The notes beneath the pieces are model-generated. The model did no database searches. It had not been told where the DNA came from and worked only from the letters and a program-made list of their open reading frames with translations. Source: Marinobacter alexandrii (lineage in GTDB: Bacteria; Pseudomonadota; Gammaproteobacteria; Pseudomonadales; Oleiphilaceae). Taken from it: a stretch of 39,989 nucleotides of DNA. This document shows, piece by piece, positions 7,259 through 15,269 of this stretch (positions are counted from its first letter, which is position 1; each line of letters starts with the position of its first letter). The translations under genes and the position numbers were made by a program. The DNA lies in contig NZ_SWKM01000018.1 in the NCBI RefSeq assembly GCF_005871205.1, positions 1-39,989 on the forward strand, written 5' to 3'.

Positions 7259-9034
7259 ATGCAAAGACTCTGGCATCAGATTACCGAGCACCTCATCCCG
7301 CTTTTCCGGCGCCGGCTATCCGGTGTTGATGCCCTGCCGCAACTGGCCGTTCTGGGCCTGCTATCGGGACTGATCACCGGCGGTGTCATCCTGTTGTTCC
7401 GACTGGCCATCGAATGGCCTCTTGAATACTTCTTGCCCGGCGCCGGCTCGGAATCCTTTGAAGAGCTGGACTTATTGACCCGCGGACTGCTGCCGCTCAC
7501 CGGCGCCTTGATCCTTGGTTTCATACTCCACCGGCTGGCGATCCAGGACCGTAAGGTCGGGATTGTTCATGTCATGGAGCGCCTGAATTATCACCAGGGC
7601 TACATCCCCTTCCGCAGTGCCGTGGTCCAGTTTGTGGCCGGCGTGGCCACCGTAGTGACCGGCCAGTCGGCGGGCCGTGAAGGCCCCGCGGTGCACCTGG
7701 GCGCGGCATTCTCCAGCCTGATGGGCCAGTGGATGCGCCTGCCCAACAACAGCATCCGCACCCTGGTGGCCTGTGGCTGCGCCGCGGCGATCTCGGCGTC
7801 ATTCAACACCCCTATTTCCGGTGTCATCTTCGCCATGGAAGTGGTGATGATGGAGTACACCATCGCCGGCTTTACGCCGATCATCCTGGCGGCCGTGAGC
7901 GCCGGCATCGTGACCCAGGCAGTGTACGGCTCGGAGCCGGCGTTTAACGTGCCGGCCCTGACCATGAATTCGCTGCTGGAAATCCCCTGGGTACTGGTGA
8001 TCGCGATCATCATCGGCATTGCTGCAGCCGTCTTTATTCATGTGGTGGAAATGATGGGGCGCCATCAGAACCGCCCGATTATGCTCAGGATCACCCTGGC
8101 CGGCTTGCTGATGGTGCCGTTCGCCATCCTGATACCAGAAACCATGGGCATCGGCTACGACACGGTGAACGAAACCATCAACGGCCAGCTAGGCTTCTGG
8201 CTGCTGCTGGGCATTGGCGTGTCCAAGCTGCTGATTACTTCACTCAGCATCGGCCTGGGGATGCCCAGCGGAGTCATTGGCCCGACTCTATTCATGGGCG
8301 CTACCCTGGGTGGCGCCATGGGACTGGTCGGTGCCCAGATCCTACCGGAGCAGGCGTCATCCGTTGGTCTCTACGCCATGCTGGGCATGGGCGCGATGAT
8401 GGGCGCAGTATTGCAGGCGCCGTTGGCGGCGCTGATGGCACTGATGGAGCTGACCCGCAATCCCAACATCATCCTGCCCGGCATGTTGATCATTACCACC
8501 TCCAGCCTGGTCACCAGCGAAGCCTTCGGAAAGAAATCCCTGTTCCTGACCATTCTGAAAAGCCAGGGACTGAGCTACCAGAATTCACCAGTTACCCAGG
8601 CCCTGAGGCGGGTTTCCGTGGGCGCCATCATGGATCGGAACATTCTCCGAACCGAGCGTCACCTGACGGTCGAAGAAGCCCGGGGGGTCCTGAAGTCGGA
8701 ACCAAAATGGTTGATTGTCGAAGGCAGTAACGGGCCCACCGCCCTGCTTCCCGCTGTTGATCTGGCCCGCTATCTGGAGGATACCGAACAGCCCGGGACC
8801 GAAGACGTATCCGAGGAGCCGGAATCCGTGGACCTGATGAACATCCCGGCCAACCGCCGTGACGTGGCGCCCGTACAGTATCAGGCCACGCTGGAGGAGG
8901 CCCTGAACGAATTCGATACAACCAATGCCGAGGCTCTGTACGTACAAAGGCATGTCGCACCGATGATTCAACGGGTTTACGGCGTGGTGTTGAAATCCGA
9001 TATCGAAAGCCATTACCAATACCGACGGAGCTGA
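7259..9034 (+). CDS. ClC-family chloride channel/transporter with C-terminal CBS region
   Basis: Inner-membrane anion channel or exchanger of 591 residues. The ClC core (about residues 20-430) has GREGP with the gating glutamate at about Glu141, and GMPSGVIGPTLFMGA matching the GxFxP filter region. Residues after about 450 look like a CBS-domain pair that would regulate the pore. The position equivalent to the proton glutamate of E. coli ClcA (Glu203) is Val195 here, within FAMEVV, and the first GSGIP filter motif is not recognisable. These point to a channel-like or uncoupled protein. I use the ATG at 7259. It lies 3 bp before hemJ. Confidence 0.88.
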   Translation: MQRLWHQITEHLIPLFRRRLSGVDALPQLAVLGLLSGLITGGVILLFRLAIEWPLEYFLPGAGSESFEELDLLTRGLLPLTGALILGFILHRLAIQDRKVGIVHVMERLNYHQGYIPFRSAVVQFVAGVATVVTGQSAGREGPAVHLGAAFSSLMGQWMRLPNNSIRTLVACGCAAAISASFNTPISGVIFAMEVVMMEYTIAGFTPIILAAVSAGIVTQAVYGSEPAFNVPALTMNSLLEIPWVLVIAIIIGIAAAVFIHVVEMMGRHQNRPIMLRITLAGLLMVPFAILIPETMGIGYDTVNETINGQLGFWLLLGIGVSKLLITSLSIGLGMPSGVIGPTLFMGATLGGAMGLVGAQILPEQASSVGLYAMLGMGAMMGAVLQAPLAALMALMELTRNPNIILPGMLIITTSSLVTSEAFGKKSLFLTILKSQGLSYQNSPVTQALRRVSVGAIMDRNILRTERHLTVEEARGVLKSEPKWLIVEGSNGPTALLPAVDLARYLEDTEQPGTEDVSEEPESVDLMNIPANRRDVAPVQYQATLEEALNEFDTTNAEALYVQRHVAPMIQRVYGVVLKSDIESHYQYRRS

Positions 9035-9037
9035 TGC

Positions 9038-9460
9038 ATGCTGTGGGTGAAAGCCTTTCACATAATTTCAATGGTGTGCTGGTTCGCCGGCATTTTTTAC
9101 CTGCCCAGGCTATTCGTGTATCACGCCGCCTGCGACGACGAGCCCGGCCGTGAACGCTTCAAGATTATGGAGCGCAAGCTGTACCGGGGCATCACCACAC
9201 CTTCGATGGTGGCCACGCTGATCTTTGGCTTCTGGCTGATCGGCTACAACCCGTCCGGGTATGCCAGTCAGGGCTGGCTGCATGCCAAGCTGGTGCTGGT
9301 CGCGCTGTTGGTCGTATATCATTTCTACTGTGGCCATCTGGTCAAGGTGTTCCGCGACGACCGCAACACTCGCAGCCACGTGTTTTATCGCTGGTTCAAC
9401 GAGTTGCCGGTGTTTGTACTGCTGGCCGTTGTTATTCTGGCCGTTGTGAGACCTTTCTAG
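9038..9460 (+). CDS. hemJ: Protoporphyrinogen oxidase HemJ
   Basis: Membrane protein of 140 residues predicted to oxidise protoporphyrinogen IX to protoporphyrin IX, the step before iron insertion in haem synthesis. Four hydrophobic segments are visible, and the family hallmarks WVKAFHIISMVCWFAG at the N-terminus and LYRGITTPSM are conserved. It starts 3 bp after the ClC gene and lies upstream of hemL, another tetrapyrrole gene, although thiDE lie between them. Confidence 0.9.
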   Translation: MLWVKAFHIISMVCWFAGIFYLPRLFVYHAACDDEPGRERFKIMERKLYRGITTPSMVATLIFGFWLIGYNPSGYASQGWLHAKLVLVALLVVYHFYCGHLVKVFRDDRNTRSHVFYRWFNELPVFVLLAVVILAVVRPF

Positions 9461-9515
9461 TTTTCAGACTCATTGAAGGAGCCAAGTCATCAAACGTTAT
9501 ACCCGACCTCAGGTT

Positions 9516-10277
9516 TTGATCCTGTCCGGCCTGGACCCCTCGGGCGGTGCCGGCATCCAGGCGGATATTCAGGCCGTCACCTCACTGGGTTGCCACCCGC
9601 TGCCAATACTGACCTGCCTGACAGTGCAGGACACCACCAACGTATACGGCGCCGAAGCCGTTGACGCCGAACTGGTCCGACAGCAGCTGAAATGCGTGGC
9701 CGACGACGCCCCGATTCACGCCATTAAAACCGGTGCCCTGGGCAACGCCGCCATTGTCGATGTACTGGTGGAGTTCCTCGCCCTGCATCCGGGCATTCCG
9801 GTGATTACCGACCCGGTGATCAAGGCTGCCGGTGGCGGCGACCTGGCCGATGACGACCTGATTGCCGCGATGAAACAGCGCCTGTTCCCCATGGCCGAGA
9901 TGATTACTCCCAACGGCATTGAGCTGAGCATGTTGGGTGATCACGGTGATCCGGCACAGGCGGCCCAGAACCTGCTCGACGGCGGCTGCAAATCCGTGCT
10001 GGCAACCGGTGGCCACGGCACCGGGCCACACATCATCAACACCCTGTTCAACCACGCCCCAAACCCAATTAGTTGGGAAATCGAACGCGTGGGTGGTGAA
10101 TATCATGGCACCGGATGCACCCTCGCTGCTGCCATTGCCGCTGGCCGGGCCAGCGGCCTGTCGCCCCGGGCAGCCATCTCCCAGGCGCAAAACTACGTGA
10201 ACCGCGCCATTGTGCATGCCCTGGAAGTGGGCAAAGGCCAGCCCGTCCCCGATCGGGGCATTGCGTGGGAACGATGA
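9516..10277 (+). CDS. thiD: Hydroxymethylpyrimidine/phosphomethylpyrimidine kinase
   Basis: Ribokinase-fold enzyme that phosphorylates HMP and HMP-P in thiamine synthesis. The substrate loop GLDPSGGAGIQAD and the ATP-site GTGCTLAAAIAAG are intact. The coordinates use the only canonical start, a TTG at 9516 with no good ribosome binding site, which would cut into the first beta strand. The same frame stays open upstream to 9477. An excellent AAGGAG at 9476-9481 sits 7 nt before an ATC at 9489, giving IKRYTRPQVLILSGLDPSGG, which aligns with the N-terminus of E. coli ThiD (MKRINALTIAGTDPSGG). The real start is probably 9489. The 3' end overlaps thiE by ATGA. Confidence 0.93.
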   Translation: MILSGLDPSGGAGIQADIQAVTSLGCHPLPILTCLTVQDTTNVYGAEAVDAELVRQQLKCVADDAPIHAIKTGALGNAAIVDVLVEFLALHPGIPVITDPVIKAAGGGDLADDDLIAAMKQRLFPMAEMITPNGIELSMLGDHGDPAQAAQNLLDGGCKSVLATGGHGTGPHIINTLFNHAPNPISWEIERVGGEYHGTGCTLAAAIAAGRASGLSPRAAISQAQNYVNRAIVHALEVGKGQPVPDRGIAWER

Positions 10278-10933
10278 GCAACATTCTCCAGCCCGGGCTT
10301 TACGCCATTACCGACAGCAAGCTGACACCCCCGGAATCCTTGATTGCCTCGGTAGAAGCGGCTCTGCGTGGTGGCGCTGTTTTGATACAATACCGCGAGA
10401 AGTCGGCGCCCATGCCAGAGCGACTTCGCCAGGCCCAGGATCTTCAGGCAATATGCTCGAATGCTGGCGTGCCGCTGTTGATCAACGATGATGTGGAGCT
10501 GGCCCGACGTATTGGCGCCGCCGGTGTTCACCTCGGCCAGACCGACGGCTCGCACCGGCGGGCCCGGGAGGTACTGGGGGAAGACGCGATCATCGGCATC
10601 ACCTGTCACGCTGACCTGGAGCTGGCGCAAGAGGCGTACGACGCCGGCGCCAGCTACCTGGCGTTTGGCCGCTTCTACCATTCGGGCACCAAGCCCAATG
10701 CGCCGGCGGCCAGCCCGTCGGTACTGAGCAGCGCCAAGCGGTTTCAGCGTCCACTAACGGCGATCGGCGGCATCACCGTGGATAACGGTACTCCGCTGAT
10801 TCTGGCGGGCGCGGACATGCTGGCGGTGGTCGGCGGCGTATTCGGCGGCAGCCCGGCAGACATCGAACAGCGCGCACGGGCCTTTACCCGCCTGTTCCAG
10901 GAACATCATCCACTTTTTTCAATCTCCAGATAA
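10274..10933 (+). CDS. thiE: Thiamine-phosphate synthase
   Basis: TIM-barrel enzyme joining HMP pyrophosphate and thiazole phosphate into thiamine phosphate. Conserved segments visible are IQYREK (pyrophosphate binding), LINDDVELA, GVHLGQTDG and AIGGIT. The start ATG at 10274 overlaps the thiD stop (ATGA), giving 219 residues and translational coupling. The reading frame is open further upstream inside thiD, but that is a shadow. A 13-bp gap separates it from hemL. Confidence 0.96.
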   Translation: MSNILQPGLYAITDSKLTPPESLIASVEAALRGGAVLIQYREKSAPMPERLRQAQDLQAICSNAGVPLLINDDVELARRIGAAGVHLGQTDGSHRRAREVLGEDAIIGITCHADLELAQEAYDAGASYLAFGRFYHSGTKPNAPAASPSVLSSAKRFQRPLTAIGGITVDNGTPLILAGADMLAVVGGVFGGSPADIEQRARAFTRLFQEHHPLFSISR

Positions 10934-10946
10934 CAGGACCCAGCCC

Positions 10947-12227
<1,281 letters not shown>

Positions 12228-12258
12228 TTCGCCATGCGTTAACTGCAACATCCGCATC

Positions 12259-12298
12259 GGCCCGCATGACCGTCACTTCTGACGTGTCATCGCGGGCC
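12259..12298 (+). repeat. Long imperfect hairpin after hemL
   Basis: GGCCCGC-ATGAC-CGTCA, loop CTTC, TGACG-(T)-GTCAT-(C)-GCGGGCC. This makes a 17-bp stem with two single-base bulges and a 4-nt loop. There is no U-tract after it, so it is either a U-less terminator for hemL or an operator/RNA structure upstream of the lipase gene. Confidence 0.6.
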
Positions 12299-12303
12299 AT
12301 GGC

Positions 12304-12319
12304 TGTGACCGGTGTCACA
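12304..12319. promoter_or_regulatory. CRP/Vfr-type binding site upstream of lipase
   Basis: TGTGA-CCGGTG-TCACA, a perfect match to the TGTGA-N6-TCACA consensus of CRP and Vfr, centred about 215 bp upstream of the lipase start codon. The inner bases extend the symmetry to TGTGAC/GTCACA. It sits 5 bp after the hairpin at 12259-12298. It most likely controls the lipase gene; which promoter it serves is unknown. Confidence 0.6.
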
Positions 12320-12491
12320 ACCCGCCCCAGAACTCCCCGCTTTCTCGCCCTGTCGCATTGACTTACACACCCAGCTGATCAAATTATCCTCAGATCTCGC
12401 AAGAGATGCTCTGACGGTAACGACTCAACAATCACAACAACGTAGTCAGCGCACGGATGCACGCAAGCACCTAGCCCGTCGGGGCAGTTTG

Positions 12492-12520
12492 AATAACAAA
12501 CACAACATCAAACTGTAGGA
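12492..12520 (+). promoter_or_regulatory. CA-rich patch and ribosome binding site of the lipase gene
   Basis: AATAACAAACACAACATC and the following AAAC (12492-12513) lie directly before the Shine-Dalgarno TAGGA (12516-12520). A-rich AAN repeats at this place are how Hfq with Crc blocks translation in Pseudomonas. A second similar patch is at 12425-12441. The remaining part of the 299-bp gap has no convincing gene. Confidence 0.5.
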
Positions 12521-12526
12521 ACGACA

Positions 12527-13447
12527 ATGAAATCCTGGATCAAAGTGATGGCTTTGGCCTGCGCTGTGGCGTGGTCAGCTCCCGCCGCCGCCTGGTGGTG
12601 GAACTCAACTCCCTCAAACTATACCGACACCCGGTATCCGATTGTTCTCGTCCATGGCATGTTCGGTTTTGACTCCATTGCCGGTGTCGATTACTGGTAC
12701 GGCGTGGCTGAAGACCTGCGCAAATACGGCGCTGACGTTTACACCACACAAGTACCCGCGCTGGACAGCACCATTGCCCGAGGCGAAGCGCTATTGCCTC
12801 AGGTGCAAGCCATTGCCGCGGTGTATGGCAAGGTCAATCTGGTGGGGCACAGCCACGGCGGCCCAACCGCCCGCTACATTGCCCGGGTACGGCCAGATCT
12901 GGTCGCCTCTGTGACCTCCGTGGGCTCCCCCCACAAAGGATCGCCGGTGGCAGACCTGATTTACGGTTCTCCGGCGGAGAGTCTGGCGGCTTCCCTGGGT
13001 AATGCCCTGGGCGGGCTGATCGATCTGATCTCAGGGGGCGGCTACAGCCAGGATCTGCGCTCCAGCCTGTATTCGCTGACCTCCGAAGGCAGCGCGGAAT
13101 TCAACAACTTTGCGCCAGCGGGCATGCCCACCACCTCCTGCGGCGAAGGCGCCCATGCCGCCAATGGCATTCGTTTTTATTCCTGGGGCGGGACTGGCGT
13201 ACTCACCAACATTCTGGATCCGTCTGACGCCCTGCTGGGCACCACCAGCCTGGCGTTTGGCTTCAGCCAGAATGACGGTTTGGTCGGACGCTGCAGCAAC
13301 CACTTCGGCAAGGTGATTCGCGACAATTACTTCATGAACCATCTGGACGAAGTGAATCAGGCCCTGGGCCTGCACAGCCTATTTGAGACCGACCCGAAAA
13401 CGGTTTTCAAACAGCACGCCAACCGTCTGAAAAACGCCGGACTCTAA
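12527..13447 (+). CDS. lipA: Secreted triacylglycerol lipase, family I.1
   Basis: Extracellular lipase closely resembling Pseudomonas aeruginosa LipA. The signal peptide is about residues 1-22, ending APAAA. An alpha/beta-hydrolase domain follows, with the nucleophile Ser109 in GHSHGG, Asp250 in QNDGLVG and His272 in NHLDEVNQ. Cys205 and Cys256 match the single disulfide of family I.1, and the C-terminus QHANRLKNAGL is also family-typical. Secretion is presumably Sec then type II. Family I.1 lipases need the membrane foldase Lif, usually encoded directly downstream, but no lif gene is next to it here. The upstream region carries a hairpin, a CRP-type site and CA-rich patches, suggesting tight carbon control. 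Confidence 0.95.
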   Translation: MKSWIKVMALACAVAWSAPAAAWWWNSTPSNYTDTRYPIVLVHGMFGFDSIAGVDYWYGVAEDLRKYGADVYTTQVPALDSTIARGEALLPQVQAIAAVYGKVNLVGHSHGGPTARYIARVRPDLVASVTSVGSPHKGSPVADLIYGSPAESLAASLGNALGGLIDLISGGGYSQDLRSSLYSLTSEGSAEFNNFAPAGMPTTSCGEGAHAANGIRFYSWGGTGVLTNILDPSDALLGTTSLAFGFSQNDGLVGRCSNHFGKVIRDNYFMNHLDEVNQALGLHSLFETDPKTVFKQHANRLKNAGL

Positions 13448-13463
13448 GCTCATTAAAGAACTC

Positions 13464-13486
13464 GCCGGGTCGTCTCCCGACCCGGC
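13464..13486 (+). terminator. Hairpin after the lipase gene
   Basis: GCCGGGTCG, loop TCTCC, CGACCCGGC: a perfect 9-bp GC-rich stem 16 bp past the lipase stop. There is no U-run after it, so termination efficiency is uncertain. Confidence 0.55.
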
Positions 13487-13617
13487 ATCCCAACCTATCC
13501 AGACTGTTACGTTTGCTTAACACTCCTACCTATCCCTCCAACATGTCGCTAGAGTGAAAGGAGAATCGGCACTCATGTCTTGTCGGTGATTTTTTTGGAC
13601 GGATTGAGGAGGTTGTT

Positions 13618-14556
13618 ATGTATCGGTCACTTCGGCTTATTGGTATTTCTGCTTTGGCTGCTGGCGTTACCGCCTGCGGTGGTGGCAGTGATTCAAGCGA
13701 GACGGGCACGGTATCGTTTGGGGTCACCGACGCACCGGCAACGGAATTCAGCAACGTTACAGTTGCCTTCACGGAGATCCGACTTAAGCCGGAAGACGGC
13801 GACTGGATCAGTTTCCCTTTGAATGGTTTTGAGGACCAGAACCTGCTGGAACTGCAAGGTGGCGTCAGTGCTCCGCTGATCACCGATGAAGAAGTGCCGG
13901 CTGGCAACTACACCGAACTGCGACTGATCGTCGACACCAACAACTCGTTCGTCAAGCTCGAATCTCAGGGCGACAGTACGTACACCCTTGCCGTGCCTTC
14001 AGGCGAGCAAAGTGGCCTCAAGCTCAAGGGCGATTTCATTGTAGCCGCGGATACCTCCACCGACTTTACGGTGGATTTCGATGTGCATAAGTCCATCGTA
14101 AACCCGCAAGGCGACTCTTTGGCGGATTACCTGCTCAAGCCCAGTATGCGCTTGGTAAACAACTTGGAGGTAGGCAGCATCAGTGGCCTGGTGGATTACG
14201 CGCAGATCAACTCCACTCGTGGTGTGGACGATACTGAAGATGCGCTGGACGACTGTGCTCCCAATTACGAAGGCTCTGCCTACGTCTTCGCCGGAGCGGG
14301 TGTCGTGCCCAGCGACCTCAATGTCAACAACGACACCGGCAACCCGTTACTGGTGCTTCCGGTCGCGCCGGACGACCAGTCCAACCTTTACACGTACACT
14401 GCTGGCTTCCTGCCCGCAGGCGAGTACACCGTCAGTTACAGCTGTCAGCTGGACGACAACGAAACGGACGACACACTGCAATTTGATGGTACCCAGAACG
14501 TCACCGTGGTCGCAGGTGAAACTACCCAGGCGAAAACGATCCCATTGACGCAATAA
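13618..14556 (+). CDS. DUF4382-domain lipoprotein
   Basis: Probable outer-membrane or periplasmic lipoprotein of unknown function, 312 residues. The signal peptide ends in a lipobox with Cys20 (GVTAC), followed by a Gly/Ser linker. The DUF4382 domain spans about residues 30-180 (GTVSFGVTDAPATEFSNVTV, NLLELQGG, VPAGNYTELRLIVDT). The C-terminal third looks like a carboxypeptidase-regulatory/Ig-like beta domain (LPAGEYTVSYSCQLD) with two cysteines. The start has a strong GGAGG site. It is monocistronic, between a GC hairpin and a clear terminator. Confidence 0.85.
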   Translation: MYRSLRLIGISALAAGVTACGGGSDSSETGTVSFGVTDAPATEFSNVTVAFTEIRLKPEDGDWISFPLNGFEDQNLLELQGGVSAPLITDEEVPAGNYTELRLIVDTNNSFVKLESQGDSTYTLAVPSGEQSGLKLKGDFIVAADTSTDFTVDFDVHKSIVNPQGDSLADYLLKPSMRLVNNLEVGSISGLVDYAQINSTRGVDDTEDALDDCAPNYEGSAYVFAGAGVVPSDLNVNNDTGNPLLVLPVAPDDQSNLYTYTAGFLPAGEYTVSYSCQLDDNETDDTLQFDGTQNVTVVAGETTQAKTIPLTQ

Positions 14557-14576
14557 TAAGTCTGGTTCTACCGATC

Positions 14577-14608
14577 AAAAAAGCCCCGCAAAATTGCAGG
14601 GCTTTTTT
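14577..14608 (+). terminator. Rho-independent terminator of the DUF4382 gene
   Basis: AAAAAAGCCC and GGGCTTTTTT pair, with an inner GC/GC pair and an AAAATT loop, ending in a T-run. It could also stop minus-strand transcription from the lipoprotein gene at 14703. Confidence 0.88.
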
Positions 14609-14622
14609 ATTCGCAATGTCCC

Positions 14623-14677
14623 GTCCTGAAATACGTTGTCCATCTCTTATCCTCCAGATGACAACGTATTTTGGGAC
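14623..14677. repeat. Long inverted repeat, possible mobile-element remnant or structured RNA
   Basis: The arms at 14623-14640 and 14660-14677 match at 16 of 18 positions (the core AATACGTTGTC is perfect). The pairing continues inward through ATCT/AGAT with one bulged C, leaving a 10-nt loop CTTATCCTCC. It lies between two converging genes and just after a terminator. No coding sequence overlaps it. It resembles a miniature palindromic element or a transposon end more than a terminator because no U-run follows. Confidence 0.6.
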
Positions 14678-14702
14678 TAGTCACGACGTCTTAGGCTGAC
14701 AT

Positions 14703-15269
14703 TCACAAACGCGAAGCCCTCGCCTCAGCCTGATCCGCCCCCGCCACATTGCCCCGCGCCCGACGAATATCCGCCAGCAGCAACCAGCCTGAACGCTGAA
14801 GGCGCGCATTGCTGCCCGCCAGGGACAACCCTTTCAGGGTGAACTGCTCCGCCGTACCCAGCTGATTGCTGGCGACATAGGCTTCCGAGAGTTTGAAATA
14901 CACCTCGGCCGAGCGCGGCGCAATGCGCTGGGCCCGTTCAAGCCGGGCGATGGCCGCCGGGGCATCACCTTGAGCCAGCAGGGTATCGGCTTCCTGGATC
15001 AGGCTGACGGCGGCCGGTGACAGGCTATCGCCGGCATCCCGGTAGCTGGGTGAACTGCTGCGCGGTGCCGGCTCAGATACTTCCGGCTGCTCGCTCTTGC
15101 GCCATACCCGCGGCTTGTCCTCTTTGCTACTGGCCCTGGGTGGCTCCGGCGCCTCAGCCTTGCTGCTACCGACCGGCACATAAATGGATTCGCCCGGCGC
15201 CGAAGCGCAGCCCGCCAGGCCCAGAAACGCCGCCGCCGTGGCGGAATAAATCAAAAAACGCGTATTCAT
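14703..15269 (-). CDS. TPR lipoprotein, probable PBP1b activator (LpoP-like)
   Basis: Lipoprotein of 188 residues with a perfect lipobox, LAGC at residues 18-21, then a Pro/Ser/Glu-rich linker (about 25-80). TPR-like helices follow at about 85-188 (QEADTLLAQGDAPAAIARLERAQRIAPRSAEVYFKLSEAYVAS). The start codon overlaps the mrcB stop (ATGA), so the two are translationally coupled. In Pseudomonas aeruginosa a TPR outer-membrane lipoprotein, LpoP, encoded next to PBP1b activates that synthase. The same layout and architecture make that role likely here, though the assignment is by context and fold, not by a diagnostic motif. Confidence 0.82.
   Translation of the reverse strand: MNTRFLIYSATAAAFLGLAGCASAPGESIYVPVGSSKAEAPEPPRASSKEDKPRVWRKSEQPEVSEPAPRSSSPSYRDAGDSLSPAAVSLIQEADTLLAQGDAPAAIARLERAQRIAPRSAEVYFKLSEAYVASNQLGTAEQFTLKGLSLAGSNARLQRSGWLLLADIRRARGNVAGADQAEARASRL

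Noticed and set aside
12454..12469. GG-N10-GC sequence upstream of the lipase as a sigma54 promoter
   Set aside because: Only the invariant GG and GC and one flanking A match; the rest of TGGCAC and the TT fail. It is worth remembering only because Pseudomonas lipase genes can be sigma54/CbrB-dependent; 5' RACE at about 12480 would decide.
12312..12518. 68-codon open frame before the lipase
   Set aside because: It starts at a GTG inside the CRP-type palindrome, has no ribosome binding site, shows no recognisable domain, and covers the regulatory leader. Treated as chance.
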